Assembly: GCF_029784155.1 (NCBI RefSeq)
Contig: NC_073693.1
Span: forward strand, 234,860,447 to 234,924,446
Length of the DNA: 64,000 nucleotides
Reading direction: 5' to 3'
Origin: Uranotaenia lowii
Taxonomy: Eukaryota; Arthropoda; Insecta; Diptera; Culicidae
Shown here: positions 34,916-47,302 of the stretch, piece after piece
Layout of the letters: the number at the start of each line of letters is the position of its first letter
Position numbering within the stretch: position 1 is the stretch's first letter
The notes under the pieces: model-generated
Database searches by the model: none
The model's input: the letters and a program-made list of their open reading frames with translations, nothing else
Told to the model about the DNA's origin: nothing
Made by a program: the position numbers and the translations under genes

Positions 34916-37900
34916 GCTTTTGAATAAATATCTCAGGATGTTATTGAATCAAAGAAATTGTTCAAAGTTAAAGGCAATTTTTTTTTTGGAACAAATGAGA
35001 TTATTTATTTATAATCTCAAAATCAACAGCAATTTTACTTGTTTGTCGGTATTTTCCTTGGAACAAATAATTTTTTGCAGCTGTAAATTATGACTGTCAC
35101 TGTGTATACTGCATTTATTTAGAAAATCAATTTTCATTATGTTTCTATATTTGATTTTTATGTTTGAGTTGTCTTATTTTAGTTGTTTTCTTCAATATAA
35201 GTAAATTTGTAAAGCTCAAAACCATTTGTCCATTTTTTTCAATAATGTCAACTTCATTTGCTGATGTGATTAGCATTGAAGGAGCGCTTCAAGCGTTACA
35301 GAGATGTTAGCCTCAATGAATTACCGACCACCGAGCTATTGGCTGATGGAGCGTGCTTCAATATCTTTTTCTTGGTGAAGAATAACCGAAGCAAAAAGAA
35401 TGATATAAAAAAGCACACCAAAACGTCAGAACTGACAGCAAGAAACGACAATTCAGTCCAACAACCGTTCCATTTGGGCTGCTAACCATTTGCTGGTGCT
35501 GTGTGGTAGGTTCCTATACCTACCTACATTCCACGTAGAGGACACTAAGAAGAATCGATTTGGCACCTGGAATTGAATTGAATTGGTCCCGCTGAATTAT
35601 GGTTAACCATTTCTCATTCTGGACGCTCGCTGCTGCTCTTCATTCTTGCCAGAATGTTAGATTGCAACTATATAATGCTTCGCATTTGCTTCACACGTTT
35701 CTACAAACGTTGATAGACCCCTTTTCTGAATAAATAGCTAAAAAGTTATTTTTTTGCAACAAGTTGTAAAAAGTGGAATTTTTTCAGCGCGAGTCGTAAA
35801 TTTATCGAACGAGACTTTCCGGGTTTGTTAATAACATCGAGTGTTGAAAAAATCAAGTTTTTCAACGAGTTGCATAAAAAATTTTATGGAAATTTTTAAA
35901 AAAATTAAGAAATCCATTAAAGTCGCGAAAATGGCAATAGAAAAAAAAAAAAGAAAAATTATTAAATGTTAAAAAATTAAACTCATTGGATTTAATCAAG
36001 TATGATTTCTTCGTTTTAAAAACCAACAAAAATTTTTGAGGTTGTAAATTAAACCAGAATAAGGAATGGGAGCTTTTAAAATTAATAAATCTAGACATTT
36101 TCGCTTGCAGTGACCTAACACAATTCTCCATCCTACCTCTACGAGAAGAATCGTTTCTCAATAACAACTTAAAGATAAAAGAACCCCGCACCAAGCTTGA
36201 ATCAAATCACCTCAATCGAGTTTTACACTTTGTCCCAATTTCAACGTTTTGACTTCTTGGTTTCACCATTCAGCAGAGAAAGCAGCATCCATTTAAGCCA
36301 TAAGCTCCTACCGACACTGACTGCAAAAGGTAAGAAATGCTCTCGAAGACCGTACATGTATGATCAACAAAGGACCTTGCAGTCGGTAATGGGATTTTAA
36401 ACTTACATGAAACGTAGCTCACTGTATCTGTTACTAGGGAAGAAGGAGGGTTTTGATAGCAGGTGAGCAAATAGTTCACATTCCTGAAGAATAAAATCTG
36501 ATCCACCAGAATGAGTGCCCCTTCGTTACTCACTCACGTCTTTCCATGGAAGGGTTGCAGGGAGAAATGGTTTATGTATGTTTAATTTTAATTTGAAATC
36601 GAAACACATTTTTCAGGGAAAATTCAAATTAAAAAAAAAACTAAAATTTTGAGATTTGAAATTGATAGGAAGTAAATGTAATACTATGTAAGAACTTCAT
36701 AGGTCATTCTAGGACTATGCCACTCATCTAGCTTCTAGAACAGCTCCTAAAAAAACTTTCTCTACTTAGCTTTGGGAAGACTGGCAAAATTGGGTTAGGC
36801 ACTTTACTATTCGTCTGTTTTCGTATCCGGGATAGTTTCAAAGTGTACAATTTCATCTATCATTGAAATGGACAGCACTCGGAGGAAACTTTCCTAATGA
36901 ACTGTGATCGTCATCCAGAAGTACTACAGAAGGCTGCCCAAATACATCTTAAGGATGATGTAGGCATCCGACCACAATTTAATCTGATAAGGCATGTGTT
37001 ATGAATGAAGCGCAATTCAATTTAGTAGCATACATATTCTGAATAAGCAGACGCAGAAAGGCGGGACTGGAAAAAAAACATTATCTGTTTCTAATTAATT
37101 TGACTATCTCCCGTCCCCGGGTTTCCATCAACGTCAGAATCCCCGGGAGAGCATCGCCAATAGCTACAGCAATCAATTCAATAATGCCAATCAGAGAGGC
37201 ATTATCAAATAATCACTTAAATTTATTGCCACTGATTGATTCATCCGCGATTCATTTGCATTTGCCAAACGATCGGGTTCGGGCTGCCGTCACATCTTGG
37301 TTCACATTTTCCGCGAGGCATCTCGGAGAAGAAGAACCATTTTGTGGCTGGGACAGCTTTGCCAATTTTCCCAAGCAAGAAGAATTGCAATCAGTGCATC
37401 GCATCAGTCCGATGCAATCCTATCTGTGGCTGGCTGGAGGTATCTGAATAAACCATCACCCGCCGCCAGTTTTCTCTGTCTCGATCCGAACGGAAATGAT
37501 TATCGTTCTTTGGCAAGAAGACAAATTTACATCAAAGTCTTAGTTTAACTTGGGTGGGGTTGGAAAAGTGCCGTGGGGGTCCCTTGATTGGCAGAAAAAG
37601 TAGCAATATTCCTGATTGTGGCTGGTTCAACCCTAAATCCCCCGGTCATGGTGAGAAGGAGGGGTTTAAAAACTTTCCAGTTGCCGACAATCTGCTTTGC
37701 AACAGTTTCACAACATTTCCGTGGGTTTTGTTTTAAGCGGCAGCATTGGTGGAAAAATAGTTTTTTTTTTCGTTTTCGACAGATGAAGAGAAATTTTATC
37801 TTAAACAACGATTGTTTTTTTAAAGAAGGGGATAATGTTTGGAAAAATAGCACAGAAATATCCACATTTTACAATTCCTTTAAAAGTTTTATTTCTGTCT

Positions 37901-38085
37901 TTTTCAAGATTAAAGTATAAAAATGGTAACAAATTATCATAAAGTTCTCTCAAAATAATTGAAAATATCATGAAAATGAGAGAAGACGATTGTTAAGTGC
38001 AAATATTCAATCTGACAATGAGAGTTCCTATCGGATTCGCAGAGAACACCTATTTTGCAGGACAGCCGTCCGGAATACTTGAAAT
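34916..38085. other. Low-repeat stretch, no gene assignable
   Basis: Moderately complex DNA including GC-richer patches (35270-35640 and 37100-37700) with open frames at 35276-35485, 37100-37447 and 37588-37920. These frames overlap others on the same or opposite strand, lack a recognisable domain and lack paired splice sites that I can support. It may be host intergenic or intronic DNA. A small hairpin element is listed separately. Confidence 0.35.
35749..35880. mobile_element. Small hairpin (MITE-like) element, 132 bp
   Basis: The ends TTTTTTGCAACAAGTTG and CAACGAGTTGCATAAAAA are imperfect inverted repeats that extend inward (GTAAAAAGTGGAATTTTTTC against GAAAAAATCAAGTTTTTC). There is no coding. 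The target duplication is unclear, so family and exact ends are uncertain. Confidence 0.45.
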
Positions 38086-38089
38086 ATGT

Positions 38090-39200
38090 CCTGCCCAGCG
38101 AATCTGTTCAGCCTTCTGGATACTAGGTTCGCCGTAAAGTCACGCGAGCTCGTGGTTCATCCTTCGCCTTCACATTCTGTTCTCCTGCACGCCGCCAAAG
38201 ATGGTTCTTAATACTCGTGGGTCAGATACTCCAAGTGTGCGCAGGTCCTCTTCGAGCAATATCCACGTCTCGTGCCTGTAGAGGACTACCGGTCTAATGA
38301 GCGTCATGTACAGGTTACACTCCGTGCGAATGTTCTGTATTCTCGATCGCAGTTACTTGTGAAGTCCGTAATAGGCACAACTTCCGCTGTTCATTAGCCG
38401 CCGGATCTCACGTTTTATGTCGAGAAAGACTATTTCTAGCTCGTCGCAATCGATCGTCACTTTGTAAAAACGGGACAGGTGGGTCCTTCCTGCTTCGCAT
38501 TTCAGTTATTACGGTAGACCTTCTCCACCGCCGCTGATGATCTGCCGACTATATCAATGTAATCGGCAAAGCAGATAAGTTGACTGGATCTGTTGAAAAT
38601 CGTGCTCCGCATTTCGCCCACTGCTCGTCGAATAACACCTCCCAAATGGCGCCACATTGAACATCATGCAGAACAGACCGGCGGCTTTGAATTTGATGAA
38701 TAGGTGGTACGTAGGTGCTTGGTGTTCACGGCATTTTTGGAGGATGTGCCGTAGTGTGAAGATTTGGTCCGTCGTAGACCGTCTTTTCATGTGGCCTTAT
38801 GACTTCCCACGAATCTGCTTGCTGGTGACGATATGTGGTGGAGTATGATTCGGGACAAGACTTTGAAGGCGGCGAAACGGACAGTGATCGGTAGTTCTCA
38901 CAGTTTACTTTGTCGTGCTTCTTGTAGATGGGGCATATTACCCCTTCTTCTAATTCTCCGGTTCCATTCGGATTAGTTCAGCTGCGATGCCATCCTTCTC
39001 AGCAGACTTGTTGCTATTCAGCTTGAGAATAGCTTCCTTAACATCACTCACCGTTTTGAGTTGCTCCCCTACGTCTTTTGATACACAATTTATGAAAAAT
39101 AAGCTGTTGGGACTCAACTCTTTGACTGTATTTTGAGGGGCATTGCGAACGACCACTGGTTGCCCGCTCCCGTTGTGGAATTGAGCCGAATAGTGCAACC
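38090..39200 (-). pseudogene. Non-LTR ORF2 fragment (third clade), minus strand
   Basis: Read leftward: VSDVKEAILKLNSNKSAEKD and GIAAELIRMEPEN (39060-38950, fingers; PGxDGI is replaced by AEKDGI), CENYRSITV-like wording near 38900, RRSTTDQIFTLRHILQKCRE (38785-38725), motif C as ICFADYIDIVG (about 38580-38545; the second catalytic Asp is changed to Tyr), then GSCAYYGLHK, YMTLIRPVVLYRHETW (38310-38260) and IRWAGHI near 38085. Many stops. The clade was not assigned, but the LIRPV.LYG.ETW ending is common in RTE-like and related elements. It abuts the 5' end of R1-like copy 3. Confidence 0.7.
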
Positions 39201-39519
39201 ACCTGTCAAGGGGGTCAGAACAAGCTTGTAAAGGCTATGGCTCTTTTTACAGAGGCACTAGAGGCGCTACTAGAAGAGTAACAGAGGCGGAGAAACCCTC
39301 TAAGGCGAATGTCAGTCGCCCGAAACGGATCGATGCCTTCGTTCAAACAAACGGTGAGAAATTAACTCATTACTCCGAGAAGCTATAAGAATGTAAAGAG
39401 GAATCGAGGGTCGCCAGGTAATCCAAGACCTGGCACCCTAAAGAAGAGGGCCCGAGACCCGATGGTTCTGTAGGACCCTGGTCAATTGAAAGGCAAGGAC
39501 GACAGGCCCAACGAGGAAG

Positions 39520-40310
39520 CGCCCTCCGAATGGCAGACAGTGACGCGTAAACACCGTAAGAAGTGAGCTACGAAATCAAACTCCAAGCCCAAGAAGCAGC
39601 GAAGCCGCGTAAGGGAAAAAACGTGAAGCTATCGTAGTTAAGCGTCAGAGGGTACGTACGCGGACGTGCTTCGTCAGATACGGACCAACGTCAAGCTTGC
39701 TGGACTAGGCGAAAACGTGAGGAGGATCCGTCGTACTCGTTCCGGTGAAATGATCCTCGAGTTGCAACAAAGTTCAGCAACAAAGAGTGCATCCTTCAAG
39801 GTGCTAACGGAGGATGTTCTAGGCGAGAAGGCGGAGGTGCGTGCGCTATGTCACGAAGTGACCATCCGTATCAAAAACTTCGACGAAATAACGACAGAAG
39901 ATGAAGTCAGTACAGCACTAGTTGAGTAGTGTAAGATCGGCGAAGATCAGATATCGATCCGATTGAGACAGGCTTCTCCCAAATCCGGAACACAGGTTGC
40001 AATTGTGAGGCTTCCAGTGGTAGTAGCCAACGGAGCACTCGAGTGCAGGCAGCTAAAGTTGAGATGGTCAGTTTGTCAGATAACTATCTTCCAGCAATCA
40101 GAGGTATGCTTTCGATGCATGGAGTACGGCTACAATTCGTTTGACTGCAAGGGAGTTAACAGACGAGGATTATGCAGGGGGTACGGGGAATCCGGTCACA
40201 TAGCGGCTAGCTGCAGTAAGCCGGCGAAGTGTCTTATTTGCACTGGTGACCATGTAACTGGCAATACCCAAGGTCTACCAAAAGGCGCTAGCAGCGATAC
40301 CAAGGGCTTG
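39520..40310 (+). pseudogene. R1-like ORF1 (gag-like) with three zinc knuckles, copy 3
   Basis: Nucleic-acid-binding gag-like protein of the element RNP. The N-terminal part is basic (EWQTVTRKHRKK at about 39530, KPKKQRSRVREK). The middle (39666-39929) is continuous: YADVLRQIRTNVKLAGLGE, RRIRRTRSGEMILELQ, EVTIRIKNFDEITTEDEVST. The C-terminal knuckles lie at 40110-40280: CFRCMEYGYNSFDC (the His expected in CCHC is Tyr), LCRGYGESGHIAASC (second Cys is Tyr), CLICTGDH..GN with the last Cys lost. A stop at 39928 and upstream frameshifts break the frame. Coding then runs into ORF2 near 40310. Confidence 0.75.
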
Positions 40311-40311
40311 C

Positions 40312-42480
40312 AAGTAATCCGAATCGACTTCAACCACTGTCACGAAGCACAACAGTTTCTGCGACAGATGGCGGTGGAAGAGAAGCTAGACATAGCGTTA
40401 AATAGTAGCAGATCCCTATTATAGAATTCTGAATAGCATTAATTGGGTGAAAGATAGTGCCAATCTGGTCGCAATAGGGGTAACAGGAAAGTTTTCCATA
40501 CAAGAAGTGGTCACATCGAATGAGGAAGGCTTCGTGATAGCCAAAGTCAATGGGATCTTCTTCTGTAGCTGCTACGCTCCACCGAGGTGGACCTTGGAAA
40601 AATTTAGCGCTACGATGGATAAGATAGTCGAGGTGCTCACAGGTCGAGTTATTATCGCGGGGGATTTCAATGCGTGGGCTCAGGAATTGAGTAAATAGTT
40701 CCCTTACAAACGCCAGAGGATAGCGTCTACTTGAAACACTTGCAAGGCTGAATGCGGACCTGGCGAACATAGTTAATGCTAAGACCATTTGCTAGTCCCA
40801 GATGGGAAAGTAATTGGAAGGTGAGCGAGGACTACACTCATAGCGCCCACTTTGCGAACCGCTATCTTGTGGATAAGAGTGCACAGTCAGTCAGAGGACA
40901 GGTAATGGTAGGTGAACGACGCTGAAGGACAAAACAATTAGACCGGAATGTCTATGTCAAGGTGTTGAAGTGGGAGCAAAACCTGTATAACTTGCCGGCG
41001 GAAAACCTGACGAAAGTACTCACACGTGCTTGTGACGGAACAATCACGAGGAGAGCTAATCCAAAAAAGCCATATCCACCAGTTTATTGGTGGACTGAGG
41101 AAATCGCGAATTTTCGTGCCAACTGCCTTCGCGCTTGGCGAAACATGCAGAGAGCACGAACTCAAACGGAGAGAGACGAGCATAGGCCGCTTTTCAAAAA
41201 TGCGAAAAAAAAACCTCTGCAAGGCAATTAAAGAGAGTAAAAAGGCATGTTTAAGGAGACTTTGCCTTGATGCCAATGACCGACCATGGGGTGATACCTA
41301 CAGGATAGACATGGCAAAAACACAAAAGCGGTAGAGCACCACCTAAAATGTGGCCCAAGAAACTGAGGGAAATAACGAGAGAGCTGTTCCCTCAACATAA
41401 TATCAATAGCTGGCCGCAAGTCCCGTATGACTGGGATACGAGTGAGGAGGAGTTAATATCGTTAGAAAAACTGCGCGATATCGCAAGATCCCTTCAGCTG
41501 GAAAAGGCTCCCGGTCCCCATGGTATCACGAACATTGCAGTTAAGGCCGCGATTATGGAATTTCCCTTAATGTTCCTATCATCACTGCAATTTTGTATTG
41601 GGGAAAGGATGTTTCCAGAGGTTTGGAAACGGCAGAAGCTGATTCTGCTGTCCAAACCAGGAAAGCCATTGGGGAACCCATCAGTATACAGGCCAATATG
41701 CCTACTGGATACGGTTGGAAAGTTCTGGAAAAAGTGATTTTGAATCGTATCCAGCGGTACACCGAGGGCGAAGGCGGATTGTCCCACAATCAGTTCGATT
41801 TTCGAAGAGGGCGATGCACAGTCGACGCCGTTCGAACTGTCATCGAAACGGCTATAAAGCCAGACTCAAGAAAGAATAGGGGATCGTTTTTGTACGGTTG
41901 TAACATTGGGCGTGCGCAACGCCTTCAATAGTGTCATCTGGGCAGCGATTGCATCTTTGCTTATAAAAATGAGGATACCCTAATATCTCTGCAAATTAGT
42001 GGAAAGCTATTTCCAGAACCGTAAGCTACAATACATGACGAGCGAAATATTTCGGGAAATGGATGTTACAGATGGACTACCGCAAGGGTCGATACTGGGC
42101 CCGGTCCTATGAAATATTACGTACGATGAGGTGCTGACATTGAGCCTGCTAGTTGATTGGTTTCGCGGATGACGTCAGAAATCGTCCAGCTAAGGGCTTC
42201 AGAAGCTGCAAAAGTGGTAGAGAGCTGCTTGCATTCCAAGAGTTTACAGTTGGCTCACCACAAAATCGAGATGGTCCTGATATCAAATCAGATTTCACCG
42301 CAAACAGGCGGGATTACAGTTGGATCATGCACTATCGAATCAAAGCGCGAGTTTAAATGTTTGGGTGTGATGGTTGATGACCGGTTCAGCTTTAAAATCC
42401 ATATTGAGTATGTGTGCAAGAAGGCGGCAACAGCAACTCACGAGGATAATGGTGAACAACTCGGGGATCCGAAGTAGTCA
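40312..42480 (+). pseudogene. R1-like ORF2: endonuclease and reverse transcriptase, copy 3
   Basis: Endonuclease: QVIRIDFNHCHEAQQFLRQM (40312-40372), IQEVVTSNEEGFVIAKVNGI, CSCYAPPRWTLEKF, VIIAGDFNAWA (40648-40680, with the catalytic Asp/Asn). Linker: WWTEEIANFRANCLRAWRNM (41087-41147). RT: FPQHNINSWPQV, SLQLEKAPGPHGITNIAVKA (PGPDG is PGPHG here), MFPEVWKRQKLILLSKPGKP, YRPICLLDTVGK, FRRGRCTVDAV, motif A VRNAFNSVIWAAI (about 41910-41950; the catalytic Asp position reads GVRNAF), LPQGSILGPVL (42078-42110), motif C IGFADDV (42155-42175), KREFKCLGVMVDDRFSFKIH. Several frameshifts and stops. This enzyme class nicks a target and primes reverse transcription there. Confidence 0.8.
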
Positions 42481-42519
42481 GTGAAGGATAATATCGAGAG
42501 TGGTTTCGTCATCCACGTG

Positions 42520-42775
42520 ATCTTAGCACCCAGAGTAACCAGCAGAAGCTGAACAGTTTGCAAAGGCGAATGAATTTGCGGGTCATCAGTGCATACCACA
42601 TCGTATCGTCGGAGGCTTCATGCGTTGAAGCGAGAGTCATTTCCATTTCGATTTTGTTGGTGGAGGACTCCTATTGCTACTAAAATAGAGGCACGTAATA
42701 CGTGAGAACACGAGCCAGAGATAGCTCCACGGCCAACTGGCAGCAGCAGGCATGGAAAAAATCGGATCGAAGTAC
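42520..42775 (+). pseudogene. R1-like ORF2 C-terminal part before the insertion
   Basis: Reads QQKLNSLQRRMNLRVISAYH and IVSSEASCVEARVISISILL (42541-42660), the counterpart of the MRVSCAYRTVSPYAVFVIAG segment of copy 1, and STANWQQQAWKKSD (42727-42770). The next expected words (WDSSERGRWTHRLIPN) occur 4.1 kb downstream at 46870-46920, so the ORF is physically split here. Confidence 0.7.
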
Positions 42776-43339
42776 ATTCAATCTGCAATCCGTGGTGTAC
42801 TCATTCAGTGCTAACTACCAATCGAAGCAATCGGGAAAGGAAAAAGTTCACACACCAGAATGAACACTAACGATTGCAATCCCGAATGCATGAACTTTGA
42901 ATACTTTCGGGTGAACGAAACGAAGCCCGAAACATTCGCCGCGTTCAATTGGATCGTTTTTTATTTTCACCACGACGTTCGTTGGATGAATTGATTCACA
43001 AACGATTGTCGAAACACATTCGCCAAACGATTGTATTTAAGATTGCATTCGCGAATGTTTCCGTAACCGGTGAAGGATTGCGCCATTAGGTGTTTGTTTT
43101 TCGGCTTATTTTGTGCATGTTTTAGCCCCCGCACTCGCTGATGGTTTGTTTTCTCATGATGTTATTTCAATTTATATTCGAATAAGAACATTCAGCATTT
43201 ATGTAGTAAGTAAAAAGGTGAACTTTTACACATTGCGTGGATAAATAAACGGACAAAAGAAAGGGCTTAATTTCCACTATTTTTCACGAAGCGTGGGGGT
43301 TTGGTCTTTGTCCACTAGAACAATTTTTTTGTTGAAATC

Positions 43340-45255
43340 TAAATTCAAATTTCTAAACCTCAATTCGAAATTTTAATTCATGAATTCTAAATTCTTAGTT
43401 CTCAAATCTTAATTTTTAATTCTAGGTTTTTAAATATAAATTCTTTATCCTTAATTCTATATTCTCAATTCTTAATTCTGAATTCCTAATTCTAAATTCT
43501 ATATTCGTATTTTTAAATTCTGAAATCAAAGTTTTAAATTATTATTTTTATATTCTAAATTCTAACTTCTCGATTCTTGATTCTAAATTCTTAATTCTAA
43601 TATCTAGATTAATACTTCTCAATTCTAAATCTTACTACAGACCCCGTTCGATTTTGGCAACACGCTCGTACATTTCGTGTTGCCAAAATCGAATGTTGCC
43701 AAAATCGAACGGTTTTTTTCTCAACTCATTTTTTAGTTATTTTTACAGAATAACTATTATTATTACCAAAAACGTTATTTTTAGTCCATTTCCGATTATT
43801 TGTATTAATTAATTTATTTTTTTTCATCATGTTTTTGATGCATTTTGCACCTTTTCTGTTTTGTTTATAATGTTTGTTTTCATTTGACATATTTGCTGTT
43901 TTTGTCATTCTCCACCAGTTTTTAGTTCTTTTTCATCATTTTCAGTCTTTTGTTTGAATTTGTTTTTTAACTTTTTGAATTTTTCCTCTTTTTGTCATTT
44001 TTGAGTACTTCATTAATTTTTTAAAAAACTTTTGTTTTTATTCTTGTATTTCATCACCATTTCAGAACATAAATACGTATGTATGGTGTTTGTCTTAATT
44101 ATATTGGTCCTGTAATAACGAAAACTAAAAGGTAATGTTGTTTCTAAAAACCGTTCGATTTTGGCACATGTGCCAAAATCGGATGTTGCCAAAATCGAAT
44201 GTTGCCAAAATCGAATGTTGCCAAAAACGAACGGGGTCTGTATTAAATTCTAAATTCTATATTCAAATTCTAAATTCTAAATTCTAAATTCTAAATTCTA
44301 AATTCTAAATTCTAAATTCTAAATTCTAAATTTTAAATTCTAAATTCCAAATTCTAAATTCTAAATTCTAAATTCTAAATTCTAAATTCTAAATTCTAAA
44401 TTCTAAATTCTAAATTCTAAATTCTAAATTCTAAATTCTAAATTCTAAATTCTAAATTCTAAATTCTAAATTCTAAATTCTAAATTCTAAATTCTAAATT
44501 CGAAATTCTAAATTCTAAATTCTAAATTCTAAATTCTAAATTTTAAATTCTGAATTCTAAATTCTAAATTCTAAGTTCTAAATTCTAAATTCTAAATTCT
44601 AAATTCTAAATTCTGAATACTTAATTCTAAATTCCAAATTCTTAATTCTAAATTCTAAATTCTAAATTTCAAATTCTAAATTCTCAATTCTAAATTCTAA
44701 ATTCTTAATTCTAAATTCTCAATTCGAAATTCGAAATTCTAAATCAGATACTAAATTCTTAGTCTAAATTATCAAGTCTTTATTCTAAATTTAAAATTCT
44801 AAATTCATAATTCTTAATTCTTTACTCTAAATTCTGAATTCCAAATATGAAATTCCCAATTTCTAATTTCAAATCCTTAATTCTCAACACTTATTCTATG
44901 TTCTTAATTCTAAACTCTAAATTCTTATTTCTAAATTCTTTTTAATATAAATTCTACACTTTTATTCTATGTTCTTAATTCTTATTTCTTACTTCTGAAT
45001 TCTTCTAATCCTAAATTCCATACTCTTTTTCTATGTTTTTAATTCTAAACTCTTTATTCTAAATTCTCAAAGCTTCATTTGAATTAATAATTATAAATTT
45101 TTATTTCTGAATTCTTTATGCTTAATTCTTTATTCCGATTTTGAAAAGTTTTAATCTTAAATCCTTATTCTTAATTCAAAATCTTTAACTAAAAACTCTT
45201 TATTCTATTTTCTTATTTCATCCTTATAGATCTTTACTTCGAAGCTCTCAATTCT
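43340..45255. repeat. TTCTAAA heptamer array, left half of mirror
   Basis: Imperfect at first, then long near-perfect runs of ATTCTAA (especially 44240-44720), then degenerate again to about 45255. Interrupted by the TA-flanked element at 43638-44240. Confidence 0.9.
43638..44240. mobile_element. 603-bp TA-flanked MITE in the TTCTAAA array
   Basis: Starts CAGACCCCGTTCGATTTTGG and ends with CGAACGGGGTCTG, with TA on both sides (43636-43637 and 44241-44242). Subterminal copies of TGTTGCCAAAATCGAA occur three or four times at each end. No coding capacity. TA target and ends are compatible with a non-autonomous Tc1/mariner-superfamily element. Confidence 0.85.
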
Positions 45256-45259
45256 CAAT

Positions 45260-46075
45260 TTTTCTGTATTTAGAATCAAGAATTAAGATTTTAGAATTTT
45301 AATAAAGAAATGAATTATTAACTAAGACAAACTAAAATTTTGAAATTGAAATATTTTAAGTTTTGAAGTAATTAATTTTCAAATTGAATGTTAACATAAA
45401 AAATAAAGAATTGAAAATTTATTATAAGAAATTGAGAATGTAGTGCTGAATGCTAGAAATTTTGTGTTGAGAATTTAGAATTAATTTTGGAATTCAGAAT
45501 CTAAAATTATGAATTGAGAATTCAGAATTGAGAATTTAAAATTAAGAATCAAGAACTAAGAATTGAAAATTTCAGATCAAGGATTTGGAATCGTGAATTT
45601 AGAATTAGGAATTTAGAATTTAGAACGGAGGATTAAGAATTCAGATATTAGAATTTAGAATTTAGAATTAAGAATTTAGAATTTAGAATTTCGAATTTCG
45701 AATGTCGAATTTCGAATTTGGAATTTAGAATTGAGAATTCAGAATTTAGAATTTAGAATTTTAAATTTAGAATTTAGAATTTAGAATTTAGAATTTAGAA
45801 TTGAGAATTTAGAATTTAGAATTGAGAATTTAGAATTTAGAATTTAGAATAAAGAATTTAGAATTTAGAATTTAGAATTTAGAATTTAGAATATAGAATT
45901 GAGAATTTAGAATAATGAATTTTGAATTTAGAATTAAAAATTAAAAATTTAGAATTAAGAATTAAGAATTAAGAATTTAGAATTTAGAATTTAGAATTTT
46001 GAAATTAGAATTTATTATTTAGAATTTAGAATTTAGAATTTAGAATTTGGAATTATTCATTTCAAATTTAGAATG
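45260..46075. repeat. TTTAGAA heptamer array, right half of mirror
   Basis: The complement of the left array: TTAGAATTTAGAA runs with the same degeneracy gradient (purest at 45770-45900 and 46020-46050). Together with the left array it makes an imperfect palindrome of about 2.7 kb inside the fold-back element. Confidence 0.9.
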
Positions 46076-46864
46076 AAGAATCGGTTGCTGATTATGCAAT
46101 AACATTTATGAAACTATGGGATAAGTACAACTTCATTACGAACTTTGAAATTTCGCAACATTTTTCGAGCTTAATTTCGGAATAAAGCAAATATCAAAAC
46201 ATGTCCTTTTTCCTATTCAGGATGTTTAAACTAGTCAAACTGTTAAATAGCTTTGCGATCTCAACATGTTTTAATTATTATTTGGCAATATTGGTTACAA
46301 AAAATGTCCCAGTAGACAAAGACTAAATCCCTTCGCTTCATGAGCAAGAATGGGCATTTACAAACCTCCTCTTCGGCCATTTAGTTATTTCAGCAAAGTG
46401 CAAAAGTCCAATTTTTCTAACTATATGCTGACTGTTTTCATTCGAACATGAATTAAAATAACATCATGAGAAAACAAACCATCAGCGAGCGCGGGGGCTA
46501 AAACATGCACAAAATTAGCCGAAAAACAAGCACCTGATGGCGCAATCCTTTACCGGTTACGGAAACATTCGCGAATGCAATCTTACAATCGTTTGGCGAT
46601 TGTGTTTCGACATTCATTTGCGAATCAATTCATCCAACGAACGTCGTGGTGAAAATAAAAAACGATCCAGTTAACTGCGGCGCATGTTTCGGGAACCGGT
46701 TCGTTCACCCGAACGTATTCAAAAGTTCATTCATTCGGATTGCCAATCCGACCAATCGGCGATCGTCTGTTCACGCTCGCATCGCCGATGCTACCATAGT
46801 AAACGGAGCGGAGATTGAGAATCATTAGCGTTCATGCTGGTGAATGAATTTTTCCATCCTTGGG

Positions 46865-47302
46865 CAGCAGCTGTGGGACAGCTCAGAAAGAGGAAGGTGG
46901 ACCCATCGTTTGATCCCAAATATCAAGGAGTGGATAGAGAGAAAACATGGCAAAGTGGATATCTACATGCCGCAATATCTGACTGGTCATGGATGTTTCA
47001 TGAAGTATCACCACAAGTTCGGACATGTGGCCTCGCCGGTTTGCCTAACACGCGGTGACGTGGACGAGACACCCGAACACGTGGTATTCTATTGTTCAAG
47101 ACTTGAGGAGGCCAACATATTCGCCACCTGCAGACCAGACACGACAGCAGACAACTTGTTGCAGAAGATGTGTGATGACATCAGCACTAGGCTCGCCCGG
47201 GTAATGAATGCAAAGGAGTTGGAGACTGACGTAAATTGCGATCAACGTAGGATAACGTATCTTAACTTTACTAAGCTTAATGAGTTCGAAGCTATCAAAT
47301 GA
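46865..47302 (+). pseudogene. R1-like ORF2 C-terminus after the insertion
   Basis: An open frame of about 145 codons: QLWDSSERGRWTHRLIPNIK, EWIERKHGKVDIYMPQYLTG, HGCFMKYHHKFGHVASPVC, DETPEHVVFYCSRLEEAN. The His/Cys series (HGC, FGH, C, EHV.F.C) is the C-terminal zinc-binding-like region typical of R1-clade ORF2. It ends with a TGA at 47300-47302. The frame through this exon-sized piece is intact, including the region of the shadow frame at 46834-47058. About 150 bp of 3' UTR follow (TTAAATTTAAATTTGAAC at 47373-47390). Confidence 0.8.

Larger units (their letters stand above)
42840..46855. mobile_element. 4-kb fold-back element inserted in R1-like ORF2
   Basis: Inverted arms of about 350-400 bp. 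Left: GAAAAAGTTCACACACCAGA (42840-42859), CGAATGTTTCCGTAACCGGT, CTCGCTGATGGTTTGTTTTC, TCATGATGTTATTTCAAT (43155-43172). Right, inverted: ATAACATCATGAGAAAACAA, ACCATCAGCGAGCGCGGGGG, TTACCGGTTACGGAAACATT, then CATGCTGGTGAATGAATTTT (46832-46851). The interior is a mirrored A/T-rich simple repeat with the centre near 45265. No transposase frame. The target duplication is not clear. Confidence 0.85.

Noticed and set aside
37100..37447. A 115-codon frame with a plausible composition
   Set aside because: Three overlapping frames in the same patch, no domain, no supported splice sites and no start context; insufficient to annotate.
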